A stretch of 64,000 nucleotides of DNA from Streptomyces sp. CB00316 (GTDB taxonomy: Bacteria > Actinomycetota > Actinomycetes > Streptomycetales > Streptomycetaceae). The position numbers were made by a program, and so were the translations under genes. Below the pieces are notes generated by a model that had not been told where the DNA came from, ran no database searches, and saw nothing but the letters and a program-made list of their open reading frames with translations. Location: the NCBI RefSeq assembly GCF_001905595.1, contig NZ_LIXI01000003.1:434001-498000 (forward strand), written 5' to 3'. Below, one piece after another: positions 45,711 to 57,115 of this stretch (the first letter of the stretch is position 1; every line of letters starts with the position of its first letter).

Positions 45711-46916
45711 TCAGCCTTCGGTGTGGGCCAGCCACAGGTCGGGGCCGAAGACCTCGTAGCGGATGTGGCGCGCCGGGACCCCCGAGTCGAGCAGCTGTGC
45801 CCTGACGGCCCGCATGAAGGGCAGTGAGCCGCAGAGGTAGACATCAGTGCCGGCGGACAGCTTCAACCCCCTGAGGTCCATCAGACCGGAGTGGGCGCCG
45901 GGCTCGGCGGCGGCGTTCTGCTCGTACCAGAACTCTGCCCGGGCAGCGGGCAGGCGGCCCACCAGGCGGTGGGTGTCCGAGAGCAGGGCGTGGTCCGCCG
46001 GCGAACGATCGGCGTGCAGCACCGTGACCGGGCGGGTGGCTCCGGTCGCCGCGAGGTGTTCGAGCATGCCGACCATCGGGGTGCAGCCGATGCCGGCCGA
46101 GACCAGCAGCAGAGGGCTGTCGGCCTCGTCGAGGACCACATCGCCGAACGGAGCGGACAGGGTGAGCTCGTCACCGGCCCCGACGGTGCGGTGCAACTGG
46201 TTCGACACCTCGCCCTCGGGCGCGTCGGACAGGCTCGCCACCCGTTTGACGGTGACCCGGCGCAGCTGGTCGCCGGGGGCGCCCGACAGGCTGTACTGGC
46301 GCACCTGGTGTATGCCGTCGGGCATCCGCACCCTGACGCTGACGTACTGCCCGGCGCGGGCGGGCGGCACGGGATCCTCGTCGGCCGGGCGCAGCAGGAA
46401 GGACACCACGTCGGGGGTCTCCTCACGCCGTTCCACCACCGTCCACTTCCGCCACGGGTGACGGGGGTCGACCCGCGCCTGCTGATAGAGGCGGGCCTCC
46501 TGGGCGATCAGGGCGCCGGCCATGAGCCAGTACACCTCGTCCCAGGCGGCGGCCACCTGCGGCGTGACCGCTTCGCCGAGCACCTCCGCGATGGCACGGA
46601 AGAGGTACTTGTGGACGATCGTGTACTGGTCCTCGGTCACACCGAGCGCTGCATGCTTGTGGGCGATCCGGGAAAGCAGTGCGTCCGGCCTGGTCTCGGG
46701 ATCGGCGAGCAGCGCCTGCGCGAAGGCGGCGATGGAACCGGCAAGAGCACGGCGCTGACCACCGGTGGCCTGGTTGCCGCGGTTGAACAGCCCGTCCAGC
46801 AGGTCGGGCTGCTCGGCGAACATGGTGCCGTAGAACCGAGCCGTGATCTCATCCAGAGCTCCGCCGACGGCAGGCAGGGTTGCGCGGACGACGGCGGCCG
46901 AATCAGGCGAAAGCAT
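45711..46916 (-). CDS. hmp: Flavohemoprotein (nitric oxide dioxygenase)
   Basis: A 401-aa protein. The globin domain (1-140) has the distal Tyr in ITARFYGTMFA and the proximal His in RIAHKHAALGV. The FAD domain has HQVRQYSLSGAPGD. The NAD domain has VSAGIGCTPMVGML and YLCGSLPFMRAV. It oxidises NO to nitrate using oxygen and NAD(P)H. GAGGAG precedes the ATG at 46916. Two OsdR-type boxes lie 72-108 nt upstream. It appears intact, in contrast to several neighbours. Confidence 0.95.
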   Translation of the reverse strand: MLSPDSAAVVRATLPAVGGALDEITARFYGTMFAEQPDLLDGLFNRGNQATGGQRRALAGSIAAFAQALLADPETRPDALLSRIAHKHAALGVTEDQYTIVHKYLFRAIAEVLGEAVTPQVAAAWDEVYWLMAGALIAQEARLYQQARVDPRHPWRKWTVVERREETPDVVSFLLRPADEDPVPPARAGQYVSVRVRMPDGIHQVRQYSLSGAPGDQLRRVTVKRVASLSDAPEGEVSNQLHRTVGAGDELTLSAPFGDVVLDEADSPLLLVSAGIGCTPMVGMLEHLAATGATRPVTVLHADRSPADHALLSDTHRLVGRLPAARAEFWYEQNAAAEPGAHSGLMDLRGLKLSAGTDVYLCGSLPFMRAVRAQLLDSGVPARHIRYEVFGPDLWLAHTEG

Positions 46917-46988
46917 GGGTCTCCTCGACAATGCGGTGTGCAGGGGAACTGTGCTCACCATCCTGGCGGTCCGGGTACCGGGCCAGAT

Positions 46989-47024
46989 GGGCCGATCGGC
47001 CTTCTCCGCGGGGCCGACCGGCTC
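46989..47024. promoter_or_regulatory. Tandem putative OsdR boxes upstream of hmp
   Basis: GGGCCGATCGGCCT (46989-47002) and GGGCCGACCGGCTC (47011-47024), 22 bp apart start to start, 72 nt upstream of the hmp start. Confidence 0.65.
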
Positions 47025-47186
47025 GGGTGCACCCCGCCAGCCGGCAACGGACCCGCCGGCCGGGTCGCGCGAGCGCGGAGGCCCTACCGCCCCTCGTCCG
47101 GAACGGGCCGTGCGTGCGCGCCCGGTTCGCCGTGGCGGACGCCGGCGCCTGATGCGCGGGAGACTCCCCACGTCGGCGAGGCCCGC

Positions 47187-47640
47187 TCACGAGACGCGCA
47201 GCACATCCTTCACCGGGCGGCGGGGGGTGGCCGCCCAGAAACGCGTGTGGACCAGCAGCGCGATGGCCGCGCACCAGGCGCCGAGGAGCATCTGGTGCGT
47301 GTCCCGCACGACCGCCGACACGCCACGGGGCAGGCGGACGATGCCCGACTCCAGGCAGTGCAGGGTCAGATACCAGAACAGGGCGATGCTCACGACCCAG
47401 ACCGCGGCGCAGTACGGGCACAGCTTGTCCAGCTCGTACAGCGACTGCCAGATCAGCCAGTGGACGGGCACCACCGCCACCACCGCCCCGGCGTCCAGTG
47501 CGAGCCAGAGCCGCCGGTGCAGGCGTGCTCCGGAGAGCACGGCCGTCCACGGTGAGCTGGAAGGAAGCGAGCCAGCCGACGGTCCCGGTCAGGAGCATGA
47601 CCAGTCCCGTCCGGCGGCCGGCTCCGATCGGGCCGGCGCT
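47187..47640 (-). pseudogene. Vitamin K epoxide reductase-family protein with internal deletion
   Basis: The N-terminal helix (VMLLTGTVGWLASFQLTVD) and the C-terminal half (HRRLWLALDAGAVVAVVPVH, LDKLCPYCAAVWVVSIALFW) are recognisable but in different frames. The stretch between, which normally carries the first cysteine pair and the quinone-site helix, is missing. Only the CPYC redox centre remains. VKOR proteins oxidise DsbA-like partners to form extracytoplasmic disulfides. The gene is almost certainly inactive. Confidence 0.7.
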
Positions 47641-47649
47641 TCGCGCGGC

Positions 47650-48417
47650 TCACCGGGAGCCGGAGGCCGACCGCTGCCGGCCCGGGGCCGCTGCCGGTGC
47701 GGCCCGCCTGCGGTAGACGAGATACGGCCGGACGAGGTAGCCGACCGGGGCGCTCCACACGTGCACCAGCCGGGTGAACGGCCAGGCGGCGAAGAGGAGA
47801 AAGGCGGTCAGGGCGTGCAGTTGGAACAGCAGGGGTGCCCCGATGATCGCCTCGGGCTGCGGCTGGAGGACGAACAGGCCGCGGAACCACACGGAGACGG
47901 TGGAGCGGTAGTCGTAGCCGGCGCCGAAGACGTTGTGGGCGGCGGTGGCGGTGATGCCGAGCAGGACGGTCGCCGACAGCAGGGGGAAGAGGAGCTTGTC
48001 GCTGCGGTCGGTGCCGAGGCGGACCGTGCGGTTCAGGAGCCGACGGGCGCACAGCATGCCGAGCCCGGCGACCATGGCGAGGCCCGCCACCGAGCCCGCC
48101 CAGACGGCGGTGGTGTGGTAGGTGTGCTCGGATATGCCGACGGCCTCGGTCCACGAGTCGGGGATGGCGAGTCCCACGACATGGCCGGCGATCACCATGA
48201 AGGCGCCGAGGTGGAACAGCGGGCTGCCCCAGCGTAGCCAGCGGTGTTCCAGGAGCTGGCTGGTATGGGTGGTCCAGCCGAACTGGTCCTGGCGGTAGCG
48301 CCAGACGTGCCCGACGACGAACACCGCGAGGCAGACGTAGGGGACGGCGACCCACAGCAGGAGGTCGGTGCCGCTCACCGCCTCTGCGGCCGACGGGGAG
48401 AGGGATGCGGCGTTCAT
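47650..48417 (-). CDS. narI: Nitrate reductase gamma subunit
   Basis: A 255-aa membrane diheme cytochrome b with five helices: LLLWVAVPYVCLAVFVVGHV, WGSPLFHLGAFMVIAGHVVG, a central pair, and LLFQLHALTAFLLFAAWPFTRLVHVWS holding late His ligands. It passes quinol electrons to NarH. The start overlaps the narJ stop. The gene is intact, but its operon lacks a working narG and narJ, so it is probably non-functional in context. Confidence 0.9.
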   Translation of the reverse strand: MNAASLSPSAAEAVSGTDLLLWVAVPYVCLAVFVVGHVWRYRQDQFGWTTHTSQLLEHRWLRWGSPLFHLGAFMVIAGHVVGLAIPDSWTEAVGISEHTYHTTAVWAGSVAGLAMVAGLGMLCARRLLNRTVRLGTDRSDKLLFPLLSATVLLGITATAAHNVFGAGYDYRSTVSVWFRGLFVLQPQPEAIIGAPLLFQLHALTAFLLFAAWPFTRLVHVWSAPVGYLVRPYLVYRRRAAPAAAPGRQRSASGSR

Positions 48418-49210
48418 CGGGTGCCTTCCATGCGGGTAGTGGTCGGATCGGCGGGCGGCACACGGGTCGGCGATGCGGCCATCGGCGGCACGAAGGTGCC
48501 CGGAGGGGCGAACGCCCCCTCCCCGTAAGTCCCGTAGGAATCGAGGCCGACTTCCTCGTCCGGCGGTCCCTCGGCGACGAGCTGGGCCACCGCCGCGCGG
48601 TCCGCGTCGGTGGGCGGCGGCAGCAGGGTGAGCAGCGCGGTCATGACGTGCCGGTACGGCGATTCGGCGTCGGCCAGCGCCCGGTGGATAAGCTCCAGCC
48701 CCCGCCGGTGCTGGCGCAGCGGTGCTTCGCCGCCGCCCGGGCCCATCAGAGCGGCGAACTCCAGCACGACCGGAAGGTGGTCGGGCAGTTCACCCCCTTC
48801 GATGTCCCAGCCGGTGGCGCGGTAGCGCTGGTTAGGGTGAGCAGGGTCATGCCGCGGCGGCGGGTGTCGCCGTGCAGGTAGTAGGTGAGGTAGAGGCTGC
48901 TCCTGCGGCGCAGGTCGAACGTCTCGACGTAGTGCCGCTCGAGGGCGTCCGTCTCCTGCCCCGTGAGCCAGGTGGTGAAGTGGGCCAGATGAGCGGCGGC
49001 GGGCGAGGGTGGCAGCGCCTCGATCGTGTCCGCCAACCCCGCGGCGGAGGCGGCGAGTTCCTCGTCCGGATACTGGAGCAGCAGAGAGCAGAGCCGTAGC
49101 AGCAGGGCACGCTCCTCCCTCTCTTCGGGCGTGAGCCGGGCCGGGCGGCGAACGGCCGCCCGGATGCGGGTGCGGACGAGGGCGGGAACGCTCGCGGGCA
49201 GCGGGCTCAC
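48414..49210 (-). pseudogene. narJ: Nitrate reductase assembly chaperone with one frameshift
   Basis: The N-terminal frame (RLCSLLLQYPDEELAASAAG, LERHYVETFDLRRRSSLYLT, YYLHGDTRRRGMTLL) breaks near 48831-48833, where one T is missing on the plus strand. Adding it restores LNQRYRATGWDIEGGELPDH followed by LPVVLEFAALMG, which continues to the stop at 48414. NarJ inserts the molybdenum cofactor into NarG. The start overlaps the narH stop (GTGA) and the end overlaps narI. Confidence 0.85.
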
Positions 49211-50739
49211 GCGTGACCTCCGGTGGTCCTGCGGCGCAAGGTGGGGATGCCGAGCATCACCCGTCGGCCACCGGCCTCCGCGGGCTCGCCGGAGGACTCG
49301 ACGGGGCAGCGTTCCTCCGCGGCGGTCAGCGCGGCGGCGTCTTCCCTGTGGGCTGCGGGGACGACGTAGCGGTCCTCGTACTTGGCTATGGCCAGCAGGC
49401 GGTGCAGGTCGGTGGCCTCCTGCGCGGTGAGGCCGACCGCCTTGAGCACGGCTTCGTCGCCGTCCTCGCCGAGGGTGCGCTCGCGCATGTAGGAGCGCAG
49501 GGCCGTGAGTTTCATCAGCACTCCGGCGACCACGTCGGCGTCCCCGGCGCTGAACAGCTCCGCCAGGTACTCCAGCGGGATGCGCAGCCGGGTGACGGCG
49601 GCGAAGACGTGGTCGGGGTCGTCCTGGTTTCCGCCCGCGGCGTCGACGGCGTCCAGGACGGGGGAGAGCGGCGGTACGTACCAGACCATGGGAAGGGTGC
49701 GGTATTCCGGGTGGAGCGGCAGCGCGACCCTGTACCGCGTGACGAGGTCGTACACCGGGGAGCGGCGGGCCGCGGCCAGCCAGTCCTCGGGGATCCCGGC
49801 TTCCCGTGCCGCCGCGATCACGTCGGGGTCGCGCGGGTCGAGGAAGACCCCGCGCTGGGCGTCGAGGAGGTCCTTCTCGTCGGGAGTGGCTGCGGCCTCG
49901 CCGACCCGGTCGGCGTCGTAGAGCAGCAGGCCGAGGTAGCGCAGCCGTCCGACGCAGGTCTCGGAGCAGACGGTGGGCTGGCCGGCCTCGATGCGCGGGA
50001 AGCAGAAGGTGCACTTCTCGGCCTTGCCGGTGACGTGGTTGACGTACACCTTCTTGTACGGGCACGCCGTCACGCACATCCGCCACCCGCGGCACTCGTC
50101 CTGGTCGACCAGGACGATGCCGTCCTCGACCCGCTTGTACATGGCCCCGGACGGACATGCCGACACACAGGCCGGGTTGAGGCAGTGTTCGCACAGACGC
50201 GGCAGGTGGAAGAGGAAGGTCTGCTCGAACTCGAACTTCACCTTCTCGGCCCACTCGCCGGTCAGGTTCGGGTCGCCACCGGCGTTCTCGGGAGCCCCGC
50301 CGAGGCCGTCCTCCCAGTTCGCGCCCCAGGTGATGGCGGTGGGCTCGCCGGTGAGGACGGAACGGGGGCGGGCTACGGGCATGTCCTTGCCCGCCGGGGC
50401 GTTGACGAGGTTGTCGTAGTCGTAGGTGACCGGCTCGTAGTAGTCCTCGATGGACGGCAGGTCGGGGTTGGAGAACAGCGAGAGGAGCTGCTTGACCCTC
50501 CCCCCGGAGCGCAGGACGAGACGCCCGCGCCTGTCCAGCATCCAGCCGCCCTTCCAGTGCTCCTGGTCCTCGTAGCGGCGCGGGTAACCGACACCGGGCT
50601 TGGTCTCGACGTTGTTGAACCAGGCGTACTCGACACCCGTGCGGTTGGTCCACGTCTGCTTGCAGGTGACCGAGCAGGTGTGGCAGCCGATGCACTTGTC
50701 GAGGTTCATCACCATCGCGATCTGTGCCATGACGCGCAT
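49207..50739 (-). CDS. narH: Nitrate reductase beta (iron-sulfur) subunit
   Basis: A 510-aa protein with four cysteine groups: LDKCIGCHTCSVTCKQTW, LCEHCLNPACVSACPSGAMY, DECRGWRMCVTACPYKKVYV (Trp in place of one Cys, usual for NarH) and AEKCTFCFPRIEAG. It shuttles electrons from NarI hemes to NarG. It is open throughout. The alternative start MAQIAMVMNLDK is 9 nt downstream. It is co-oriented and overlaps narJ. Confidence 0.93.
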   Translation of the reverse strand: MRVMAQIAMVMNLDKCIGCHTCSVTCKQTWTNRTGVEYAWFNNVETKPGVGYPRRYEDQEHWKGGWMLDRRGRLVLRSGGRVKQLLSLFSNPDLPSIEDYYEPVTYDYDNLVNAPAGKDMPVARPRSVLTGEPTAITWGANWEDGLGGAPENAGGDPNLTGEWAEKVKFEFEQTFLFHLPRLCEHCLNPACVSACPSGAMYKRVEDGIVLVDQDECRGWRMCVTACPYKKVYVNHVTGKAEKCTFCFPRIEAGQPTVCSETCVGRLRYLGLLLYDADRVGEAAATPDEKDLLDAQRGVFLDPRDPDVIAAAREAGIPEDWLAAARRSPVYDLVTRYRVALPLHPEYRTLPMVWYVPPLSPVLDAVDAAGGNQDDPDHVFAAVTRLRIPLEYLAELFSAGDADVVAGVLMKLTALRSYMRERTLGEDGDEAVLKAVGLTAQEATDLHRLLAIAKYEDRYVVPAAHREDAAALTAAEERCPVESSGEPAEAGGRRVMLGIPTLRRRTTGGHA

Positions 50740-50740
50740 G

Positions 50741-51412
50741 TCAGTACTCCACTTGCTGGCTGCGGCGGCGGATGACGGTGACCTCGTCGCGCTGGTTGCC
50801 GGTCGGGCCGTAGTAGTTGAAGGCGTAGGTGAACTGGGCGTAGCCGCCCGCGAGATGCGTGGGCTTGAGCAGGAGACGGGTGAGCGAGTTGTGGATGCCG
50901 CCCCGCACGCCGCTGACCTCGGTCTTCGGAACGTTCACGTTGCGGTCCTGGGCGTGGTGCATGTAGACGGTGCCCTCGGGCATGCGGTGGGTGACCACGG
51001 CGCGGGCGGCGACGACGCCGTTGCGGTTGTACGCCTCGATCCATTCGTTGTCCTTCACGCCGATCTTCTCGGCGTCGGCGGTGGACATCCAGATCGTCGG
51101 GCCGCCGCGGGACAGGTCGAGCATGTACTTGTTGTCCTGGTAGTTCGAGTGGATGGACCACTTGGAGTGCGGGGTCAGGTAGCGGACGGTGACCTCGGCG
51201 CGCCCGTCGTCGTGCAGGTGTTGGTCGCCGTAGTGCCGTGGTGAGTTCAACGGGGGCCGGTAGACGGGAAGTTGCTCGCCCAGCTCGGCTATCCAGTCGT
51301 GCTGGACGAAGAAGTGCTGGCGTCCGGTGAGCGTGTGCCACGGCTTCTTGTGCTCGGTGTTGATGACGAACGGCGAGTAGCGGCGTCCACCCGTCTCCGA
51401 GCCCGAGATGGC
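50741..51412 (-). pseudogene. narG: Nitrate reductase alpha subunit, C-terminal fragment
   Basis: About 220 codons of the molybdopterin-binding tail remain, from [20 protein letters not shown] through PWHTLTGRQHFFVQHDW, HSNYQDNKYMLDLSRGGP and NEWIEAYNRNGVVAARAVV to the stop at 50741. The first 1000 or so residues, including the FS0 cluster and the Mo ligand, are absent. The open frame ends at about 51410, where the truncated pflB begins on the opposite strand. The operon promoter was lost with it. Confidence 0.9.
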
Positions 51413-52289
51413 GCCGCTGAGCGGTGAGTACCTCGACTACGACGAGCTGTCGGCGGCGTACGACCGCGTCCTGGACTGGCTCGCGCGGACGTACGTCGAC
51501 GCGCTCAACGTCATCCACTACATGCACGACAAGTACGCCTACGAGCGCATCGAGATGGCGCTGCACGACTACCCCGTCCACCGCTTCATGGCCTGCGGCA
51601 TCGCCGGTCTGTCCGTCGCCGTGGACAGTCTGTCCGCCGTCAAGCACGCCCGTGTCAAGGTCTTCCGCGATCGGACGGGGCTGGCTGTGGACTTCCGGAC
51701 CGAGGGGGAATTCCCGGTGTACGGAAACAACGACGACTGTGCCGACGGCATCGCCGTCGACCTGGTGGAGTCGTTCATGGCGAAGGTGCGCGAGCACCCC
51801 GCCTACCGCGACGCGGAGCACACCCAGTCCGTGCTGACCATCACCTCCAACGTCGTGTACGGCAAGCACACCGGCAACACCCCCGACGGCCGGCGCGCCG
51901 GACAGCCCTTCGCCCCCGGCGCCAACCCGATGAACGGCCGCGACAAGCACGGAGTGGCCGCCTCCGCCCTCTCGGTGGCCAAGCCGCCCTACGACGCCGC
52001 ACGGGACGGCATCTCCCTGACCACCACGATCACCCCGGAAGGGCTGGGGCACGTCCCCGGGGAACGGGCCGGTCACCTGGTCGGCATCCTCGACGCCTAC
52101 GTGTCCGCGGGCGGCTTCCACATGAACGTCAACGTGTTGAGCCGGGCCGTGCTGGAGGACGCCATGGAGCACCCGGAGAACTATCCCGAGCTGACCATCA
52201 GGGTCTCCGGCTACGCGGTGAACTTCGTCCGCCTGACCCGCGAGCAGCAGCTCGACGTGATCAGCCGCACCTTCCACGGAGCACTGTGA
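51408..52289 (+). pseudogene. pflB: Pyruvate formate-lyase, C-terminal fragment
   Basis: A frame of 293 codons matches the last 40 percent of Pfl[61 protein letters not shown], and the glycyl-radical loop [15 protein letters not shown]. The catalytic Cys-Cys pair and the N-terminal half are missing, so it cannot be active. It faces the narG fragment head to head; a single deletion removed both 5' ends and the shared intergenic region. The stop overlaps the pflA start. Confidence 0.9.
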
Positions 52290-53023
52290 GCACCGTGACG
52301 ACAGGCCGGATCCACTCCTGGGACCTGTCCACCGGCGTGGACGGTCCCGGGACCCGGTTCGTGCTCTTCGTGAGCGGCTGCCCGCTGCGCTGCCTGTACT
52401 GCGCCAATCCCGACACCTGGTACATGCGCGACGGACGGGAGGCCACCGTCGACGAGGTGATGGCTGAGATCGGCAAGTACCAGGGCTTCATCACCACGGC
52501 GGGGGGCGGGGTCACTGTCACCGGTGGTGAACCTCTGCTCCAGTCGGCCTTCACCGCGGCGGTCCTGCGCCGCTGCAAGCAGGCCGGTCTGCACACGGCC
52601 CTCGACACCTCGGGCCTCCTGGGCGTCCGGGCCTCGGACGAGCTCCTCGCCGACACCGATCTGGTACTCCTCGACATCAAGTCCTTCGACATCACCACCT
52701 ACAGGAAGCTGACCGGCGGCGCACTCGCTCCCACCCTCAGCTTCGTGACCCGTCTGGAGAGCCTGGGCAAGCGCGTGTGGATCAGGTACGTCCTGGTGCC
52801 CGGCTGGACCGACGACGAGATCGCCGTCGGCGGACTCGCCGCGTTCCTCTCGGGCCTGGGCTGCGTGGAGCGGGTCGACGTCCTGCCGTTCCACAAGCTC
52901 GGCGCCGCCAAGTACGACGCACTGGGCATCCCCTTCCCTCTGCGTGACACGCCGATTCCCGACCCGGCGCTGGTGGACCGGGTACGGGGTCAGTTCCGCG
53001 AGCATGGGCTCGCGGCCCATTGA
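52286..53023 (+). CDS. pflA: Pyruvate formate-lyase activating enzyme
   Basis: A 245-aa radical SAM protein with the C-x3-C-x2-C cluster motif [16 protein letters not shown] (Cys32, 36, 39), then [14 protein letters not shown] and LDTSGLLGV. It generates the glycyl radical on PflB. The GTG at 52286 overlaps the pflB stop. It is intact, although its substrate gene is truncated and it may have no promoter of its own. Confidence 0.9.
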   Translation: MSTVTTGRIHSWDLSTGVDGPGTRFVLFVSGCPLRCLYCANPDTWYMRDGREATVDEVMAEIGKYQGFITTAGGGVTVTGGEPLLQSAFTAAVLRRCKQAGLHTALDTSGLLGVRASDELLADTDLVLLDIKSFDITTYRKLTGGALAPTLSFVTRLESLGKRVWIRYVLVPGWTDDEIAVGGLAAFLSGLGCVERVDVLPFHKLGAAKYDALGIPFPLRDTPIPDPALVDRVRGQFREHGLAAH

Positions 53024-53037
53024 CGCGGGCGAAAGTG

Positions 53038-53051
53038 GGGCCGACCGGCCC
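53038..53051. promoter_or_regulatory. Putative OsdR box upstream of osdR
   Basis: GGGCCGACCGGCCC, 63 nt before the osdR start. The same 14-mer occurs at 44600-44613. Its position suggests autoregulation. Confidence 0.7.
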
Positions 53052-53114
53052 TGGTCCTGGGCGTCCGACAAGATGAGGATGCCAGCACAGGACGAGGCAT
53101 AAGAGGAGCGGTCG

Positions 53115-53807
53115 ATGGCGTACGGCGAGCAGGACGGCAGCACGGGCGGTCCGATCAGGGTGTTCCTGCTGGACGACCACGAGGTGGTACGGCGAGGGGT
53201 GCACGACCTCCTGGAGGACGAACCGGATATAACGGTCGTCGGAGAGGCGGCGACGGCGGAGCAGGCATTGGTGAGGGTTCCCGCTCTGCGACCCGACGTG
53301 GCCGTCCTCGACGTGCGTCTGCCCGACGGCGACGGGGTGACCGTCTGCCGTGAACTGCGCTCGACCATGCCGGACCTGGCCTGCCTGATGCTCACCTCCT
53401 TCGACGACGAGGAAGCACTCCTGGACTCGATCATGGCGGGAGCCGCCGGCTACGTCCTGAAGCAGATCCAGGGATCGGACCTGGTCACGGCCGTGCGGAC
53501 GGTGGCCCGTGGCCAGTCGCTGCTGGACGCGAGCGCCACGGCCAAGCTCATGGCACGGCTGCGGGGCGGTCAGCCGGCCGAGGAGCCGGAGATGCTGCCG
53601 GGGCTGACCGACCGCGAGCGCGAGATCCTCGACCTGATCGGGGAAGGGCTGACCAACCGGCAGATCGGGCAGCGGCTGTACCTCGCGGAGAAGACGGTGA
53701 AGAACCACATCTCCCGCCTGCTCGCCAAGCTCGGCGTGGAGCGCCGCGTCCAGGCCGCGGTCATCGCCACCCAGGCTCGCGACCGTATGCGACCCGAAGG
53801 GCGCTGA
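53115..53807 (+). CDS. osdR: DosR/DevR-type response regulator (OsdR-like)
   Basis: A 230-aa protein. Receiver domain: acidic Asp20/21 ([13 protein letters not shown]), phospho-acceptor Asp66 ([12 protein letters not shown]), Thr in [10 protein letters not shown] and Lys in YVLKQI. LuxR/NarL-type [23 protein letters not shown], then [20 protein letters not shown], almost the DosR recognition helix. It is likely to activate hypoxia and dormancy genes, as OsdR (SCO0204) does. GAGGAG lies before the ATG. The kinase gene follows 127 nt later, and a box upstream suggests autoregulation. Confidence 0.9.
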   Translation: MAYGEQDGSTGGPIRVFLLDDHEVVRRGVHDLLEDEPDITVVGEAATAEQALVRVPALRPDVAVLDVRLPDGDGVTVCRELRSTMPDLACLMLTSFDDEEALLDSIMAGAAGYVLKQIQGSDLVTAVRTVARGQSLLDASATAKLMARLRGGQPAEEPEMLPGLTDREREILDLIGEGLTNRQIGQRLYLAEKTVKNHISRLLAKLGVERRVQAAVIATQARDRMRPEGR

Positions 53808-53931
53808 AGGCGATGGCCCGGCCGGGGGGCCCGCACGGCTGCGACGGTCCCTCGTCCCGCTCCTGTTCGAGCCGTTACTGTGGTGGTGCACGGGACGGTT
53901 GCCGACAGGCGGTGTGGCGTTGGAGGAGTAG

Positions 53932-55692
<1,761 letters not shown>

Positions 55693-55889
55693 CGCGCCGC
55701 TCAGCTGCTGAGCGGACCCTCGGCCCCTGTTCCGGGGGCCGCTGACGGGCGAGGCGGCGGCTTGCCCGGCCATCGGCTCACAGCGCGGAAGCCCCGGCGA
55801 CGAGACGTGGGCCCGCTGCGCCGCCAGCGGTTCCCGGCGGCCAGGTCGACGTCCGTCCCATTGCGGCTCTCCCCTTCTCCTGTGGCACA

Positions 55890-56314
55890 CGGCGACCGCC
55901 TCCGGCAGGGGCTGGATCGACGGTGGTTCGCCCACCGAGGGATTCCTCGCGCATGTCGCTGTCGGTCCGATGGAGTCGACGTTCCACGTGTGGGCGGGTG
56001 CGGCCTGGGCGTACTGGCTGTTCATGCTGGGTCTGCTCGGTGTCGGGTTGGCTCTGACGGCGGGGGTGGCGCTGCGTCCGGCGGCGCTCGCGGGAACGCT
56101 GATGATGGCGTTGATGTGGGTCGCGGAATGGCCGCCCGCGCAGCACCTGTCGGACGGGTCGGCGAGCATGTCGACGAACCCGTTCGCCGACTACCACCTG
56201 GTCTACGCCGTGATGCTGATCGCTCTGGCCGCTGTCTCGGCCGGTGACATGTTCGGTCTGGGGCGGCTGTGGGCCCGGCTCCCGGTCGTCCGTGACCACG
56301 GGTGGCTGCGCTGA
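55890..56314 (+). pseudogene. DoxX-family membrane protein, 5'-truncated
   Basis: The frame enters without a start at about 55890 and reads ATASGRGWIDGGSPTEGFLA, then AWAYWLFMLGLLGVGLALTA, MMALMWVAEWPPAQHLSDGS and NPFADYHLVYAVMLIALAAV. These match DoxX-like quinol-linked membrane proteins, but the first helix and start are missing. An ATG at 55970 would give 114 aa lacking that helix. It follows osdK and precedes a broken Usp gene. Confidence 0.7.
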
Positions 56315-56368
56315 ACACGGCTGGTGGGGCGGGTCCGCCGACGGGCCCGTTTCACCAGCCCGTCGGCA

Positions 56369-56402
56369 GGGACCGTCGGCTCTCTTCCGGGACCAGCGGC
56401 CC
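56369..56402. promoter_or_regulatory. Tandem putative OsdR boxes upstream of the truncated Usp gene
   Basis: GGGACCGTCGGCTC (56369-56382) and GGGACCAGCGGCCC (56389-56402), exactly 20 bp apart; 64 nt separate the second from the start at 56467. The arrangement is identical in spacing to 61043-61076. Confidence 0.75.
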
Positions 56403-56466
56403 CCTGCCCGTGGGGCCGCCGCAAGACACGCTGAGAACAGACCGAATGACACAGGAGGTGGGCAGC

Positions 56467-56947
56467 ATGGCCCGCTCGATCACCGTAGGACTCGACGGCT
56501 CGCCCGAGAGTCGGGCAGCAGCTGAGTGGGCGGCCCGCGAAGCGGCGCTGCGGGAGCGGCCGGTACGGCTGCTGCACGTGTGGCAGCCGGTGCCGGGGCC
56601 CATGGCCGAGGCCCCGCCTCTCGGCACCGAGACACGTCAGCACTGGACCGAGCGGATTCCCCGGGAAGCCGCGCAGGGGCTGATACTGCGTCACCCCGGC
56701 GTGGAGGTGGCCACCGAGCAGCGGACTGCTCCTGCCGTGGCGTGAGAAGTACCCGGATGTGGAGGTGGCCGAAGTCACTCGGCTCGGCAGTACCGCCGGC
56801 CTCCTGATCGACGCCTCGCGTGACGCCTCCCTCGTCGTCGTGGGTCGGCGCGTGCGCCGCAGCCCCTTCGGCGCACGCATCGGTGCCGTCGCCCACGCGG
56901 TCATGCACCACGCCGTCGCGCCGGTCGCCGTCGTCGCTCACGACTGA
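56467..56947 (+). pseudogene. Two-domain universal stress protein with internal out-of-frame deletion
   Basis: Domain 1 begins normally (MARSITVGLDGSPESRAAAE) and runs to GVEVATEQRTA. It then jumps, in another frame, to LLPWREKYPDVEVAEV and the end of domain 2 (IDASRDASLVVVGRRVRRSP, VAPVAVVAHD). Against the intact paralogue at 61141, about 420 nt are missing. The original frame stops after 92 codons at 56743-56745. It once had a full promoter with two boxes. Confidence 0.85.
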
Positions 56948-57005
56948 CGCGCGGACACGCCTGCTGCCACGACGGCCACCGGACTCCTGTCCGCGCCGGA
57001 CGGGC

Positions 57006-57105
57006 ATTGCCGTGACCGAAGGGGCCACCACCTTGCACGGCCGGCTGGAACGCGGGAGTGGGACCGATGTCGCCGTGGTCCTGACCCGCAAGACCGACGG
57101 AGTAC
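57006..57105 (+). pseudogene. BON-domain remnant
   Basis: About 33 codons read IAVTEGATTLHGRLERGSGT and DVAVVLTRKTDGV. This is the middle of a BON domain like the C-terminus of the CBS-BON gene at 40741-41388. It has no start and no CBS part. It is a leftover between two other broken genes. Confidence 0.55.
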
Positions 57106-57115
57106 GTCCGCCTCT

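Noticed and set aside
50600..51244. Plus-strand frame opposite narG/narH
   Set aside because: Antisense to recognisable NarG and NarH; no motifs of its own.
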